Shown in pieces: positions 18,203 through 26,949 of a stretch of 37,797 nucleotides of DNA; position 1 is the first letter of the stretch, and the number at the start of each line of letters is the position of its first letter. The notes beneath the pieces are model-generated. The model searched no databases and had not been told where the DNA came from. It saw only the letters and a program-made list of their open reading frames with translations. The position numbers and the translations under genes were made by a program. The DNA is from Paracoccus shanxieyensis (lineage in GTDB: Bacteria; Pseudomonadota; Alphaproteobacteria; Rhodobacterales; Rhodobacteraceae), in the NCBI RefSeq assembly GCF_009711265.1, contig NZ_WMII01000012.1:106168-143964 (forward strand). Reading direction: 5' to 3'.

Positions 18203-18909
18203 TGGCGGACACGGCGACCCCCAAGGCCCGCAAGGCCCCGGCAAAGCGGCGCGTCAAGGCGCCGCCGCCTCCGTCCGTGTGGAAGAATGTCGGCGGCATG
18301 GCGGCTGCCATCTTTCTGCTGGATCAGGCGCTGAAATATGTGGTCGTGCATGTGCTGGATCTGGACCGCGTGCGCGAAATCGACGTTCTGGACCCGTGGC
18401 TGAACCTGCGCATGGCGTGGAATCAGGGGATGAATTTCGGCCTGTTCGCCAGCGATGTGGACACCACGCGCTGGGTGCTGATCGCCATCGCCTTTGCCGT
18501 CTGCCTGTGGGTGGCGATCTGGGTCGGGCGCGCCAAGCCCCGCCGCTTTGCCCAGCTTTCGGCGGGCATGCTGATCGGCGGCGCCCTGGGCAATGTCGTC
18601 GACCGCTTTCTGTATGGCGCGGTCGCGGATTTTCTGAACATGTCGCTGCCGGGCTGGCAGAACCCGTTCAGCTTCAACGTGGCCGATATCGCGATCTTTC
18701 TGGGCGCGATCGGACTGGTGCTGATGCCGCCCGAAAAGAAGCCCGAGCCCAAGAAACGCCGCGCTCCGGCCAAGCCGCGCGCGTCGAAACCTGCGGCAAC
18801 GGTTGCGGCTGCCACGTCAGGGCCGGATCATGACGCCGAACAGGCCGAGTTTCTGCTGGAAGATCCCGCCCCCTCGACAAGGCGTGACGGGAACGGCAAG
18901 ACAAGCTAA
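18202..18909 (+). CDS. lspA: Lipoprotein signal peptidase (signal peptidase II) with extended tails
   Basis: A 235-residue inner-membrane aspartyl peptidase that removes signal peptides from diacylglyceryl prolipoproteins. The catalytic aspartates are D134 in [15 protein letters not shown] and D162 in [11 protein letters not shown]; the conserved NQGMNFGLF (74-82) and four hydrophobic helices are present. It is long for the family (usually about 160-170 residues). A basic, proline-rich N-terminal extension covers about residues 1-26, and a Lys/Pro/Ala-rich then acidic C-terminal tail covers about 177-235. The tails look disordered and cytoplasmic. The start overlaps the purH stop. The next gene encodes a lipoprotein, a likely substrate. 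Confidence 0.95.
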   Translation: MADTATPKARKAPAKRRVKAPPPPSVWKNVGGMAAAIFLLDQALKYVVVHVLDLDRVREIDVLDPWLNLRMAWNQGMNFGLFASDVDTTRWVLIAIAFAVCLWVAIWVGRAKPRRFAQLSAGMLIGGALGNVVDRFLYGAVADFLNMSLPGWQNPFSFNVADIAIFLGAIGLVLMPPEKKPEPKKRRAPAKPRASKPAATVAAATSGPDHDAEQAEFLLEDPAPSTRRDGNGKTS

Positions 18910-18943
18910 GGAGAGGGGCCGGAAGAAGATGAGGGACGGACCG

Positions 18944-19504
18944 ATGCGGGCGATTGCGCTGACCACGACCATGCTGCTGCTTGCCGCGTGCAGCACCGAT
19001 CCGCATCTGATGAACGTCTCTGCCGGCAGTTCCGGGCCGGATGAATTCGGCATCGTGCCGACCAAGCCGCTGACCATGCCCACCGATCTGAACGCGCTGC
19101 CGACGCCGACGCCGGGCGGCGGCAATATCACCGACCCGACGCCCAAGGCCGATGCGGTCGCCGCACTTGGCGGCAATCCCGCGCAATTGTCGGCGCAGGG
19201 CGTGGGTGCGGCGGATGGTGCGCTTCTGGCCTATACCTCGCGTCTGGGCCGCGATCCGGGCATCCGCCAGATCACCGCGCAAGAGGATCTGGAATGGCGC
19301 TCGCGCAATTCGCGCCGCGCGCTGGAAATTCTGGCCCGCACCAATGTCTATTACCGTGCCTATGAGCCGATGACGCTGGACAGCTGGGCCGAGGCCGAGC
19401 GGTGGCGCCCGACCGGCGTGCGCCTGCCCGCCGCGCCGCCGCGCGACGCGGCGGGGCAGGACGCCCCCGCGCGCGCCGATCAGGCCGACCGCCTGCCCGA
19501 TTGA
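18944..19504 (+). CDS. DUF3035 lipoprotein (BamF-like)
   Basis: A 186-residue lipoprotein. The signal peptide is MRAIALTTTMLLLAAC with the lipobox LAAC and Cys16 as lipidation site. The mature start has the DUF3035 signature GPDEFGIVPTKPLTMPTDL, followed by TPGGGNITDPTPKADAVAAL. As I recall, proteins of this alphaproteobacterial family have been linked to the outer-membrane beta-barrel assembly complex as BamF; the assignment here is by family resemblance. The ATG at 18944 is chosen because GAGGGA lies 7 nt upstream; an in-frame ATG at 18929 is the alternative. The location right after lspA is consistent with its being a processed lipoprotein. Confidence 0.85.
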   Translation: MRAIALTTTMLLLAACSTDPHLMNVSAGSSGPDEFGIVPTKPLTMPTDLNALPTPTPGGGNITDPTPKADAVAALGGNPAQLSAQGVGAADGALLAYTSRLGRDPGIRQITAQEDLEWRSRNSRRALEILARTNVYYRAYEPMTLDSWAEAERWRPTGVRLPAAPPRDAAGQDAPARADQADRLPD

Positions 19505-19621
19505 TCCGAGCTCGCGCCCGATCACGCTTCGCTGAGACGGTGCGTGAGCGGGCGGGGCGGGCTTGCGCCCCCGCGCGGGCCGGGTCAAGGTTTCGGCGCG
19601 ACCCGGAACCGGAGCATGTCC

Positions 19622-21007
19622 ATGAAGATCATCGCCCGCCTTGCGCCCCTTGCGCTGGCGCTGGCCGCGTCCCCCGCGCTGGCCGAAATGCCCAAGGGCA
19701 TCAGCCATTTCAAACTGGATAACGGGCTTGAGGCCGTGGTGATCGAAGATCACCGCGCCCCGGTCGTCGTGCAGATGGTGTGGTACAAGATCGGCGCCGC
19801 CGATGAGATGCCGGGAAAATCCGGCATTGCGCATTATCTGGAACATCTGATGTTCAAGGGCACCGACAAGCTGGCGCCGGGCGAGCTGTCCAAGACCGTG
19901 ACCGCCAATGGCGGCATGGACAACGCCTTTACCAGCTATGATTACACCGCCTATTTCCAGCGCATCGCCGCCGACCGCCTGCCTTTGGTCATGGAGATGG
20001 AATCCGACCGGATGGCCAACCTGAAGATCGGCGAGGATGACTGGCAGGCCGAACGGCAGGTCGTGCTGGAAGAACGCTCGCAGCGCACCGACAGCGATCC
20101 CTCGGCGCAGTTTTCCGAAGAACGCAGCGCGGTGCAGTTCTATAACCATCCCTATGGTCGCCCGGTCATCGGCTGGCGGCAAGAGATGGAGGGCCTGACC
20201 CGCGACGACGCGATTGCGTGGTATGATGCGCATTATGCCCCGAACGACGCGGTGCTGATCATCGCGGGCGACGTGACGCCGGACCGCGCGCGCGAACTGG
20301 CCGAGACCTATTACGGCCCGATCCCCGCCAAGCCCGACAGCACCCGCAAGGCGCGCCCGCAAGAGCCCGAGCAGCGCTCGGCCCGCCGGATGGAGCGATC
20401 CGATCCCCGCGTGCCCATGCCGGTGATGATCCGGTCGACCATCGCGCCGGAACGCAATGCCGGCGATCAGAAAACCGCCGCCGCGCTGTCGGTGCTGGCC
20501 GAGATGCTGGCCGGGTCCAGCCAGACATCGGTGCTGGCGCGCGATCTGGTGCTGCCCGGCAAGGCGCTTTACGTCGATGCCGGCTATGACGGGCTGTCGG
20601 TCGATCCGACGACCTTTGCGATTTCGCTGGTTCCCGGTCCGGGCGTCAGCAATGCCGATGCCGAAGCGGCGCTGGATGCCGCCTTGCAGAAGTTTCTGAC
20701 CGACGGTCCCGATCCGGCGCAGCTGGAACGGGTCAAGACGCAGATCCAGGCCTCGCGCATCTATGCACAGGATTCAGCGCATGGCCGCGCCTATGACTAT
20801 GGGCAGGGGCTGTCTGTCGGCCTGACCGTGCAGGATGTGAACGACTGGCCCGATATTCTTGAGGCCGTGACCGCCGATGACATCCGCGCCGCAGCCAAGC
20901 TGGTTCTGGACAGCCGCGCCACCGTGACCGGCTGGCTGCTGCCCGAAGGCACGCCTGAACCCGGTGCCGCCCAACCCGTCGCTGCCCAATCGGGGGACGT
21001 TCAATGA
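19622..21007 (+). CDS. M16 zinc peptidase, catalytic member of pair
   Basis: A 461-residue periplasmic M16 (pitrilysin/processing-peptidase type) metalloprotease. A signal peptide ends around SPALA (residue 21). The inverted zinc motif HxxEH is present as GIAHYLEHLMFKGT with H71, E74 and H75, and the distal glutamate is in the region AERQVVLEERSQRTD. Two M16 half-domains follow. The ATG at 19622 has GGAG 7 nt upstream, better spaced than the ATG at 19616. Its stop overlaps the next start as ATGA. The neighbouring gene encodes a second M16 protein without the zinc motif, so an active/inactive heterodimer is expected, as for other M16B pairs. Confidence 0.93.
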   Translation: MKIIARLAPLALALAASPALAEMPKGISHFKLDNGLEAVVIEDHRAPVVVQMVWYKIGAADEMPGKSGIAHYLEHLMFKGTDKLAPGELSKTVTANGGMDNAFTSYDYTAYFQRIAADRLPLVMEMESDRMANLKIGEDDWQAERQVVLEERSQRTDSDPSAQFSEERSAVQFYNHPYGRPVIGWRQEMEGLTRDDAIAWYDAHYAPNDAVLIIAGDVTPDRARELAETYYGPIPAKPDSTRKARPQEPEQRSARRMERSDPRVPMPVMIRSTIAPERNAGDQKTAAALSVLAEMLAGSSQTSVLARDLVLPGKALYVDAGYDGLSVDPTTFAISLVPGPGVSNADAEAALDAALQKFLTDGPDPAQLERVKTQIQASRIYAQDSAHGRAYDYGQGLSVGLTVQDVNDWPDILEAVTADDIRAAAKLVLDSRATVTGWLLPEGTPEPGAAQPVAAQSGDVQ

Positions 21008-22317
21008 TCCGCGCTTTTGCCACTTTCGTCTTTGTCGCGCTGGCCGCGCTTCCTGCGCGGGCCATCGACATCCAGCAGGTCACTTCTCCGGGCGGGATCA
21101 AGGCATGGCTGGTCGAGGATCATTCGATCCCCTTCACCGCGCTGTCCCTAATGTTCAAGGGCGGGGCCAGCCTTGACGCGCCGGAAAAGCGCGGCGCGAT
21201 CAATCTGATGACTGCCCTGCTTGAAGAAGGCGCGGGCGAGATGAATTCGGTCCAGTTCGCTGAAGCGGTCGAGGGTCTGGGCGCCTCGGCCCGGTTCAAT
21301 GTCGGCGATGACGCGCTGACCGTGACCGCGCGGGCCTTGACCGACAATCGCGATCAGGCCGCCGATCTGCTGCGCGCGGCGCTGACCGAACCCCGCTTCG
21401 ATCCCGATGCGGTCGAGCGCGTGCGCGCGCAGGTGCAGTCGGTCATCAAATCCGAGGCGACCGATCCGCAATCCATCGCCACCAAGGAACTGGCGAAGCT
21501 GGCTTGGGGCGACCATCCCTATGCGACCTCGATCAACGGGACCGAGGCATCGGTGGCGGCCTTGACGCGCGACGATCTGATCGACGCCAAGAACCGTGTG
21601 CTGGCGCGGGACCGCGTGGTCGTCGCGGCCTCGGGCGATATCGACGCCGAGCAGTTGGGGGCGCTTTTGGACAAGGTGCTGGGCGGCTTGCCCGAAACCG
21701 GCAGCGCGCCCTTGCCGCAGCCTGCGCAGTTGCAGCTGAAGGGTGGCGTGTCGGTGATCGACTGGGACAGCCCGCAGACGGTGGTCAGTTTCGCCCAGCC
21801 CGGTCTGCCGATGGACGATCCGGATTATTTCGCGGCCTTCGTGGCCGACCATATTCTGGGCGGCGGCGGGTTTTCCTCGCGCCTGATGGACCAGATCCGG
21901 GAAAAGCGCGGGCTGACCTATGGTGTGGGCACGGGGCTGGCGAATGGGGTCTATGGCCAGACATGGCAGGGCGGCATGGCCAGCGCCAATGACAAGGTGG
22001 CCGAGGCGGTGGGTCTGATCCGCAGCGAATGGGACCGCTTTGCCAAGGACGGTGTGACCGACAAGGAACTGACCGATGCCAAGACCTATCTGACCGGGGA
22101 ATATCCGCTGCGCTTCGATGGCAATGGCAAGATCGCCGGGATCCTTGCCGGGATGCAGCTGATCGGCCTGCCCGCCGATTATGTCAACACGCGCAATTCC
22201 AGGATCGAGGCGGTGACGGCTGCGGATGTGCAGCGCGTGTCGCAGCGTCTGCTGCATTCCGACCAGATCCGCTTCGTGCTGGTCGGGCGGCCCGAGGGGG
22301 TCGAGGCCAGCGACTGA
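21004..22317 (+). CDS. M16 peptidase-like protein, non-catalytic partner
   Basis: A 437-residue secreted M16 homologue with the signal peptide MIRAFATFVFVALAALPARA. Where the partner has HYLEH, this protein reads NLMTALLEEG (in KRGAINLMTALLEEGAG), so both zinc histidines are absent and it should not bind catalytic zinc. It retains the C-terminal M16 substrate-binding region, including IREKRGLTYGVGTGL, the Arg/Tyr motif that in pairs is supplied by the inactive subunit. It is translationally coupled to the upstream catalytic subunit through ATGA. A substrate is not predictable. Confidence 0.92.
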   Translation: MIRAFATFVFVALAALPARAIDIQQVTSPGGIKAWLVEDHSIPFTALSLMFKGGASLDAPEKRGAINLMTALLEEGAGEMNSVQFAEAVEGLGASARFNVGDDALTVTARALTDNRDQAADLLRAALTEPRFDPDAVERVRAQVQSVIKSEATDPQSIATKELAKLAWGDHPYATSINGTEASVAALTRDDLIDAKNRVLARDRVVVAASGDIDAEQLGALLDKVLGGLPETGSAPLPQPAQLQLKGGVSVIDWDSPQTVVSFAQPGLPMDDPDYFAAFVADHILGGGGFSSRLMDQIREKRGLTYGVGTGLANGVYGQTWQGGMASANDKVAEAVGLIRSEWDRFAKDGVTDKELTDAKTYLTGEYPLRFDGNGKIAGILAGMQLIGLPADYVNTRNSRIEAVTAADVQRVSQRLLHSDQIRFVLVGRPEGVEASD

Positions 22318-22329
22318 CGGCACGGGCGG

Positions 22330-22354
22330 CATGAGTATTTGGAGAACGAAGAAA
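22330..22354 (+). repeat. Gene-end motif, copy 2 (after M16 pair)
   Basis: The segment contains GAGTATTTGGAGAACGAAGA, beginning about 15 bp after the stop of the second M16 gene. It resembles the minus-strand segment after selD at 7886-7910, sharing GTATTTGGA-AAC-A-GA at matching spacing and orientation. It is not itself a hairpin. Confidence 0.55.
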
Positions 22355-22410
22355 TCCATCCCATGCCCGATGCGTTTCGCCTAGCGAATCCGGGACCTGA
22401 ATGCTAAATA

Positions 22411-22436
22411 TGGGGGCATGAATTCCCATGCCCCCA
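22411..22436 (+). promoter_or_regulatory. Perfect 10-bp hairpin over the mutL start codon
   Basis: TGGGGGCATG (22411-22420) and CATGCCCCCA (22427-22436) pair exactly around the 6-nt loop AATTCC. The first candidate mutL ATG (22418) is inside the left arm. The next in-frame ATG, at 22439, lies just past the right arm. The element could mask the initiation site in mRNA or be a protein-binding palindrome in DNA. Confidence 0.6.
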
Positions 22437-24214
22437 ATATGCGCCCTGTCATCCGGCAATTGGACGAGGCCGCCGCCAACCGCATCGCGGCGGGCGAGGT
22501 GGTCGAGCGTCCGGCCTCGGCGGTCAAGGAACTGGTCGAGAATGCGCTGGATGCCGGGGCGGTTCGGATCGACATTGCCATTGCCAAGGGCGGCAAGGCG
22601 CTGATCCGCGTCAGCGATGACGGTTGCGGCATGACCGCCGAGGATCTGCCGCTGGCCTTGTCGCGCCACGCCACCTCGAAGATCGACGGCAGCGATCTTC
22701 TGGACATCCGCAGCTTTGGCTTTCGCGGCGAAGCCTTGCCCAGTCTGGGGGCGGTCGGGCGGTTGGTGCTGACCAGCCGCGCGCAGGGCTTCGAGGCCGC
22801 GCAACTGACCGTGACGGGCGGCAGGCTGGGTGCGGTGCGCCCCGCTGCGGGCAATCGCGGCACGGTGGTCGAGTTGCGCGATCTGTTCTTTGCCACCCCT
22901 GCGCGGCTGAAATTCCTGCGCAGCGACCGCGCCGAGACGCAGGCCATCGTCGAGGTGATCCGCCGTCTGGCCATGGCCGAGCCCTATGTCGGCTTTAGCC
23001 TGACGGATGAGGATGAGGGCCGCGTGCTGTTTCGCGCCGATGCCGAGCAGGGTGATCTGTTCGGTGCCTTGCAGACGCGGCTGGCCCGGGTGATGGGGCG
23101 CGATTTCATCGACAATGCGCTGGCCATCGATGCCAGCCGCGACGAAATCAGCCTGACCGGCTTTGCCGCGTTGCCGACCTATTCGCGCGGGGCTGCGGTG
23201 GCGCAGCATCTGTTCGTCAATGGCCGCCCGGTGCGCGACAAGCTGCTGACCGGGGCGATGCGGGCGGGATATATGGACGTGCTGGCGCAGGGCCGGCATC
23301 CGGCGGCGGTGCTGTTTGTCACCTGCGATCCGCATTCGGTCGATGTGAACGTGCATCCCGCCAAGGCCGAGGTGCGCTTTCGCGAACCCGATGCCGCGCG
23401 CGGGCTGGTCGTCTCGGCCTTGCGGCATGCGCTGGCGGGGGCCGGGCATCGGTCGTCCAGCACCGTGGCCACGGCGGCCTTGCAGGTGGCGCAGGTCGAG
23501 CCGCAGCGTCCGTCGTACCAGGCACCCGCGCGTCCCTCGGGCGCGGCCATCGCGGCCAGTTTCGGCTTTCAGGCGCCGGGGTTTTCCGAAGCCCCCAGTG
23601 CCCGCGTCGAGCCGGAACCCGAGACTGATGCGACCGAGGCGCCGCTTGGTGCGGCGCGGGCGCAATTGCATGAGAACTGGATCGTGGCGCAGACCGCCAC
23701 CGGCATCGTCATCGTCGATCAGCACGCCGCGCATGAGCGTCTGGTCTATGAGCGGCTGAAGGCGCAGGCGGCGGCGAACGGCATTCCCGCTCAGGCGCTG
23801 CTGATCCCCGAGATCGTCGAGCTGTCCGAGGCCGATGCGCAGCGGATCCTGTCGATCGCGGATGAACTGGCCGCCTTGGGGCTGGTCATCGAAGCCTTTG
23901 GCGGTGGCGCGGTGGCGGTGCGCGAGGTTCCGGCGATGATCGCGCGCATCGACGCGCCACGGCTGATCCGCGACATTCTGGACGATCTGGCGGATCAGGG
24001 CAGTTCGGACCGGCTGCGGGCGCGGGTGGATGCGGTCTTGTCGTCGATGGCCTGCCATGGCTCGGTCCGGTCGGGCAGGCGGATGACCGGCGATGAGATG
24101 AACGCGCTGCTGCGCGAGATGGAGCGGACGCCGAAATCGGGCCAGTGCAACCATGGCCGCCCGACATCGATCGAGTTGAAGCTGTCGGATATCGAACGGC
24201 TTTTCGGGCGTTGA
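22418..24214 (+). CDS. mutL: DNA mismatch repair protein MutL (endonuclease type)
   Basis: A 598-residue MutL that couples MutS mismatch recognition to strand removal. The N-terminal GHKL ATPase motifs are all visible: [29 protein letters not shown] and [10 protein letters not shown] proline/alanine-rich linker joins it to the C-terminal dimerisation domain. That domain carries the endonuclease motif DQHA-x2-E-x4-E starting at D434, with ACHGSVRSG and QCNHGRPT as the other metal-site elements. So this is a nicking MutL, as expected in bacteria without MutH. The start is either 22418, inside a hairpin, or 22439 ([10 protein letters not shown]), which is closer to the usual family N terminus; neither has a clear ribosome site. 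It follows the M16 pair by 100 bp. Confidence 0.96.
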   Translation: MNSHAPNMRPVIRQLDEAAANRIAAGEVVERPASAVKELVENALDAGAVRIDIAIAKGGKALIRVSDDGCGMTAEDLPLALSRHATSKIDGSDLLDIRSFGFRGEALPSLGAVGRLVLTSRAQGFEAAQLTVTGGRLGAVRPAAGNRGTVVELRDLFFATPARLKFLRSDRAETQAIVEVIRRLAMAEPYVGFSLTDEDEGRVLFRADAEQGDLFGALQTRLARVMGRDFIDNALAIDASRDEISLTGFAALPTYSRGAAVAQHLFVNGRPVRDKLLTGAMRAGYMDVLAQGRHPAAVLFVTCDPHSVDVNVHPAKAEVRFREPDAARGLVVSALRHALAGAGHRSSSTVATAALQVAQVEPQRPSYQAPARPSGAAIAASFGFQAPGFSEAPSARVEPEPETDATEAPLGAARAQLHENWIVAQTATGIVIVDQHAAHERLVYERLKAQAAANGIPAQALLIPEIVELSEADAQRILSIADELAALGLVIEAFGGGAVAVREVPAMIARIDAPRLIRDILDDLADQGSSDRLRARVDAVLSSMACHGSVRSGRRMTGDEMNALLREMERTPKSGQCNHGRPTSIELKLSDIERLFGR

Positions 24215-24220
24215 CGCCCG
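24205..24220 (+). terminator. Short GC hairpin spanning the mutL stop codon
   Basis: CGGGCG (24205-24210) and CGCCCG (24215-24220) form a 6-bp stem with the tetraloop TTGA, which contains the mutL TGA. No T-run follows, and the next gene begins 40 bp later with its own strong ribosome site. A weak terminator or mRNA-end structure is possible. Confidence 0.3.
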
Positions 24221-24259
24221 CGTCCCACGGCGCGACACTTGCCCGCAGGAGGTGCCGCC

Positions 24260-24631
24260 ATGCTTGAGATCACGCCGGACAAGATTGCCCATGTCATCAT
24301 CCGCGCCCGCGAATATGACAGCGGCGTCAATGCCTGGGCCCATACCGGCCAGCGCACGGGCCATGGCACCCAGACCGAGCTTGCCGAATTCATCGCCGCC
24401 TTGAACGACGACGAAAAGGCCAGTCTTGTTGCGGTGATGTGGATCGGCCGCGACACCTATGCCGCAGACGAACTGTCCGAGGCGATCCGGACCGCCAAGG
24501 CCGAAAGCCGCTCGCCCACCGAGACCTATCTGATGGGCGAGCCGCAGCTTGCCGATTACCTCGAGGCCGGGCTGGAAGCCCTTGGCATCTCACCCGAAGA
24601 TGCCGAGGACGACCTGCAACACCCGGTCTGA
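24260..24631 (+). CDS. DUF3775 domain protein
   Basis: A 123-residue cytosolic acidic protein of the DUF3775 family, of unknown function and common in alphaproteobacteria. The recognisable core is MLEITPDKIAHVIIRAREYD, then LAEFIAALNDDEKASLVAVM, WIGRD and a C-terminal helix LADYLEAGLEALG followed by an acidic tail. A strong AGGAGG lies 7 nt before the ATG at 24260, so an upstream alternative start is unnecessary. It is the last gene of the plus-strand run after mutL and is convergent with the sugar dehydrogenase gene with only 6 bp between stops. Confidence 0.85.
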   Translation: MLEITPDKIAHVIIRAREYDSGVNAWAHTGQRTGHGTQTELAEFIAALNDDEKASLVAVMWIGRDTYAADELSEAIRTAKAESRSPTETYLMGEPQLADYLEAGLEALGISPEDAEDDLQHPV

Positions 24632-24641
24632 TCCGGATCAG
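24628..24641. other. 14-bp perfect palindrome holding both convergent stop codons
   Basis: CTGATCCGGATCAG is fully self-complementary and contains the TGA of the DUF3775 gene (24629-24631) and the complementary stop of the sugar dehydrogenase gene (24638-24640). With no loop it is a poor hairpin. It may be a chance result of the two stops facing each other. Confidence 0.4.
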
Positions 24642-25810
24642 CGCGTCAGCCGGATCAGCGCCCCGTCCTCGGCATCCGTCAGCACCATGATCGAGCCGTC
24701 CGGCGCTTCGGCCACGTCGCGGACACGGCCGATGCCTTCGGCCAGATGCTGTTCGCCGACCACGCGGTCGCCGTCCAGTTTCAACCGCACGACCGATTGC
24801 GTTTTCAGCCCGCCGACCAGCGCGTCGCCGCGCATTTCGGGAAACATCTCGCCCTGATAAAAGGCCATGCCGCTGGGCGCGATCACGGGATCCCAGTAAT
24901 AGATCGGCTGCTCCATCCCATCGGCGGCGGTCAGGCCCTGCCCGATGGTGGCGCCGCTATATTCCACGCCATAGCTGATGGTGGGCCAGCCGTAATCCTT
25001 GCCTGCCTCGGGGCGGTTCAGCTCATCCCCGCCCTTGGCGCCGTGTTCGACGGTCCAAAGCTGGCCGTTGGCGTCCAGCGCGGCGGATTGCAGGTTGCGG
25101 TGACCCCATGACCAGATCTCGGGCTGACCGCCGCCATTGGCAAAGGGGTTGGTCGACAGACCGCGCCCGGTTTCCGGGTCGATGCGCAGCACCTTGCCCA
25201 GATGCGTGTTCACATCCTGCGCCAGCGGGCGCGCATCCGTGACCGAGCGTTCGCCGGTGGTCACGAACAGCATCCCGTCGCGGTCAAAGACCAGACGCGA
25301 CCCGAAATGCTTGTCGGACTCCCATGCGGGCTGCATCTGGAAGATGACCTTGGCACCCTCGATCGCGGTGCCGTCCTGCGACAGCGTGCCCGAGGCGACG
25401 GCCAGCGCGTTCTTGCCATCCTCGCGCGGTTCGGCATAGCTCCACCAGACGCGGCGGGTGTCGTTGAAATCGTCGCGCACGGCCACATCCAGCAGACCGC
25501 CCTGTCCACGGGCATCGACTTCGGGCAGGCCGGTCAGCGGCTCGGACAGTTGCCCGTCATGAAACAGCCGCATCCGGCCGGGCTTTTCGGTGATCAGCCA
25601 GCCGCCATCTGGCAGGACGGCCATGCCCCACGGGTTTTCCAGCCCCGAGATCACGGTCTGGCTTTGGACCTGCACATCGGTCAGCGCAGGCGCGCGGGTC
25701 TGGCCCTCAAACGCGGGCTGCTGGGTCGGCGCATTCGGCGGCGCGTCCTGCGCAAGCGCAGGGGCAGCGGCGAGAGTGGCGAGAAGGGCGAGTGTGGATA
25801 CAGGCTTCAT
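24638..25810 (-). CDS. PQQ-dependent sugar dehydrogenase family protein (YliI/Asd type)
   Basis: A 390-residue periplasmic six-bladed beta-propeller of the soluble glucose / aldose sugar dehydrogenase family. The signal peptide is MKPVSTLALLATLAAAPALAQ. Family motifs include GLENPWGMAVLPDGGWLITE, GQGGLLDVAV, HFGSRLVFD, LGKVLRIDP, WSWGHRNLQSAAL, and EHGAKGGDELN with the calcium/PQQ-site residues. The C terminus has GIGRVRDVAEAPDGSIMVL. Family members oxidise aldoses with PQQ as cofactor; no PQQ synthesis genes are in the window. The ATG at 25810 is preferred over a GTG 6 bp upstream because GGAAAG is spaced properly and the signal peptide begins there. Confidence 0.92.
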   Translation of the reverse strand: MKPVSTLALLATLAAAPALAQDAPPNAPTQQPAFEGQTRAPALTDVQVQSQTVISGLENPWGMAVLPDGGWLITEKPGRMRLFHDGQLSEPLTGLPEVDARGQGGLLDVAVRDDFNDTRRVWWSYAEPREDGKNALAVASGTLSQDGTAIEGAKVIFQMQPAWESDKHFGSRLVFDRDGMLFVTTGERSVTDARPLAQDVNTHLGKVLRIDPETGRGLSTNPFANGGGQPEIWSWGHRNLQSAALDANGQLWTVEHGAKGGDELNRPEAGKDYGWPTISYGVEYSGATIGQGLTAADGMEQPIYYWDPVIAPSGMAFYQGEMFPEMRGDALVGGLKTQSVVRLKLDGDRVVGEQHLAEGIGRVRDVAEAPDGSIMVLTDAEDGALIRLTR

Positions 25811-25882
25811 GGTCACTTTCCGTCGGTTGCAAAGGTTCCCTTGCCAACTGGCGGAAAGCCGCGTCGTTCCCTGACATTTCCG

Positions 25883-26938
25883 TCAGATAGCTGCCGCGTG
25901 CTGGCGAAACAATGCCTCGGCCCGCTGCCATGGTTCCTGCTCTGGCCCGTCCAGCATCATCAGCACCGGCAGCAACTGCCGCGCGAAGTCCTGCGCGCTT
26001 TCCAGCGGCAGCAGCGAGGGCAGGTTGTCGATGGCCATGACATCCAGCACCGGCGCCTCGGCGACCCGCACCACCGGCGCCGCCCAGTCCGTCGCGCGGT
26101 CATAGACCGGCACCGGGTTGAAATCGCTGGTCGGATCGCAAGCGACATCGCCGATGACGGTCAGGTTGCGCGGCGCGTTCAGCGCATCCGGGCCCACAAA
26201 GACCGGCGTGCCGGGCCGGGCCAGAATGCAGTTGATGAACAGATCATGGGTCAGGATCTGCGGGAACGGACCCCCGCCCGCGGTTTCCGCCATGTCCCAT
26301 TTCGTGACCGGGACGCCCATCTGTTCCAGCAGATCCGCAGCCCCCGAGCCGACGCGGCCAAGCGCCCCGATGACGATGGCGCGCGGGCGGGGCTGACAGG
26401 TGGCGTCGATCTGGGCCAGCAGATCCTCGGTCATGGCGGCTTGGGTCGGGTAGCTGTCCACCGGGCCGCAGACCGTGCCGCGTTTTTGCGCGGCCCATGC
26501 CTTCAGCGACACCGCCGCCCCGGCAAATCCCGCCCAATAGCCGAAGGCGGCCAGACGGCGCCCGGTCGCATCGGTCAGATATTCCAGATCCAGCAGCGCC
26601 CCGCCGCCGTCGCGAAAGCGGCGCAGCAGTTCGGGCCCTGCGGCCTGACCCTTATAGGCATGGCCGAACATGATGTGGCGATGCGGCAGGGGGGTGCCGT
26701 CCTCGGGCAGTTCCTTCAGACCAAAGATGATCGCGTCGCGCGGCGCCTCGGGCCAGCTTCCTTCGGGGACCGAGGTCGCGCCGGCGGCGATGAAATCCTC
26801 GACCGGCAGGATGCGATGCGGGCTTTCCTCGATGCTGATGCGGAAGCCGCGCGCGATCAGGTCGCGCACGCCGTCGGGGGTGATGCCGACGCGGCGTTCG
26901 TTCGGGCGATGTTCGGTGCGGATCCACAGATGCGTCAT
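25883..26938 (-). CDS. Saccharopine dehydrogenase (LYS1-like)
   Basis: A 351-residue NAD-linked oxidoreductase resembling yeast Lys1 (saccharopine dehydrogenase, L-lysine forming). The N terminus WIRTEHRPNERRVGITPDGV matches the alanine dehydrogenase/saccharopine dehydrogenase fold. K75 in IFGLKELPED and H93 in MFGHAYKGQA correspond to the catalytic Lys/His pair of yeast Lys1. The NAD-binding glycine motif is VIGALGRVGSGAADLL. In bacteria such enzymes may act in lysine breakdown or saccharopine turnover rather than synthesis; no lysine-ketoglutarate reductase gene is adjacent. The start at 26938 is set by family homology; the open frame continues upstream inside the NlpC/P60 gene. It is 11 bp after that gene on the same strand, so co-transcription is likely. 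Confidence 0.9.
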   Translation of the reverse strand: MTHLWIRTEHRPNERRVGITPDGVRDLIARGFRISIEESPHRILPVEDFIAAGATSVPEGSWPEAPRDAIIFGLKELPEDGTPLPHRHIMFGHAYKGQAAGPELLRRFRDGGGALLDLEYLTDATGRRLAAFGYWAGFAGAAVSLKAWAAQKRGTVCGPVDSYPTQAAMTEDLLAQIDATCQPRPRAIVIGALGRVGSGAADLLEQMGVPVTKWDMAETAGGGPFPQILTHDLFINCILARPGTPVFVGPDALNAPRNLTVIGDVACDPTSDFNPVPVYDRATDWAAPVVRVAEAPVLDVMAIDNLPSLLPLESAQDFARQLLPVLMMLDGPEQEPWQRAEALFRQHAAAI

Positions 26939-26949
26939 GGCCTGGTCTT

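Noticed and set aside
14189..18244. A 1351-codon open frame on the minus strand opposite rsmB, the heparinase-like gene and purH.
   Set aside because: Its translation is rich in Arg, Gly, Gln and His with no domain, and it spans three recognisable genes on the other strand. Stop-poor antisense frames are expected at this GC content.
18674..20362. A 562-codon minus-strand open frame opposite lspA, the DUF3035 gene and the first M16 gene.
   Set aside because: The opposite strand carries clear genes with signal peptides and catalytic motifs; this frame has neither.
22184..24364. A 726-codon minus-strand open frame opposite mutL.
   Set aside because: It is a shadow of mutL; composition is biased and no ribosome site or motif supports it.
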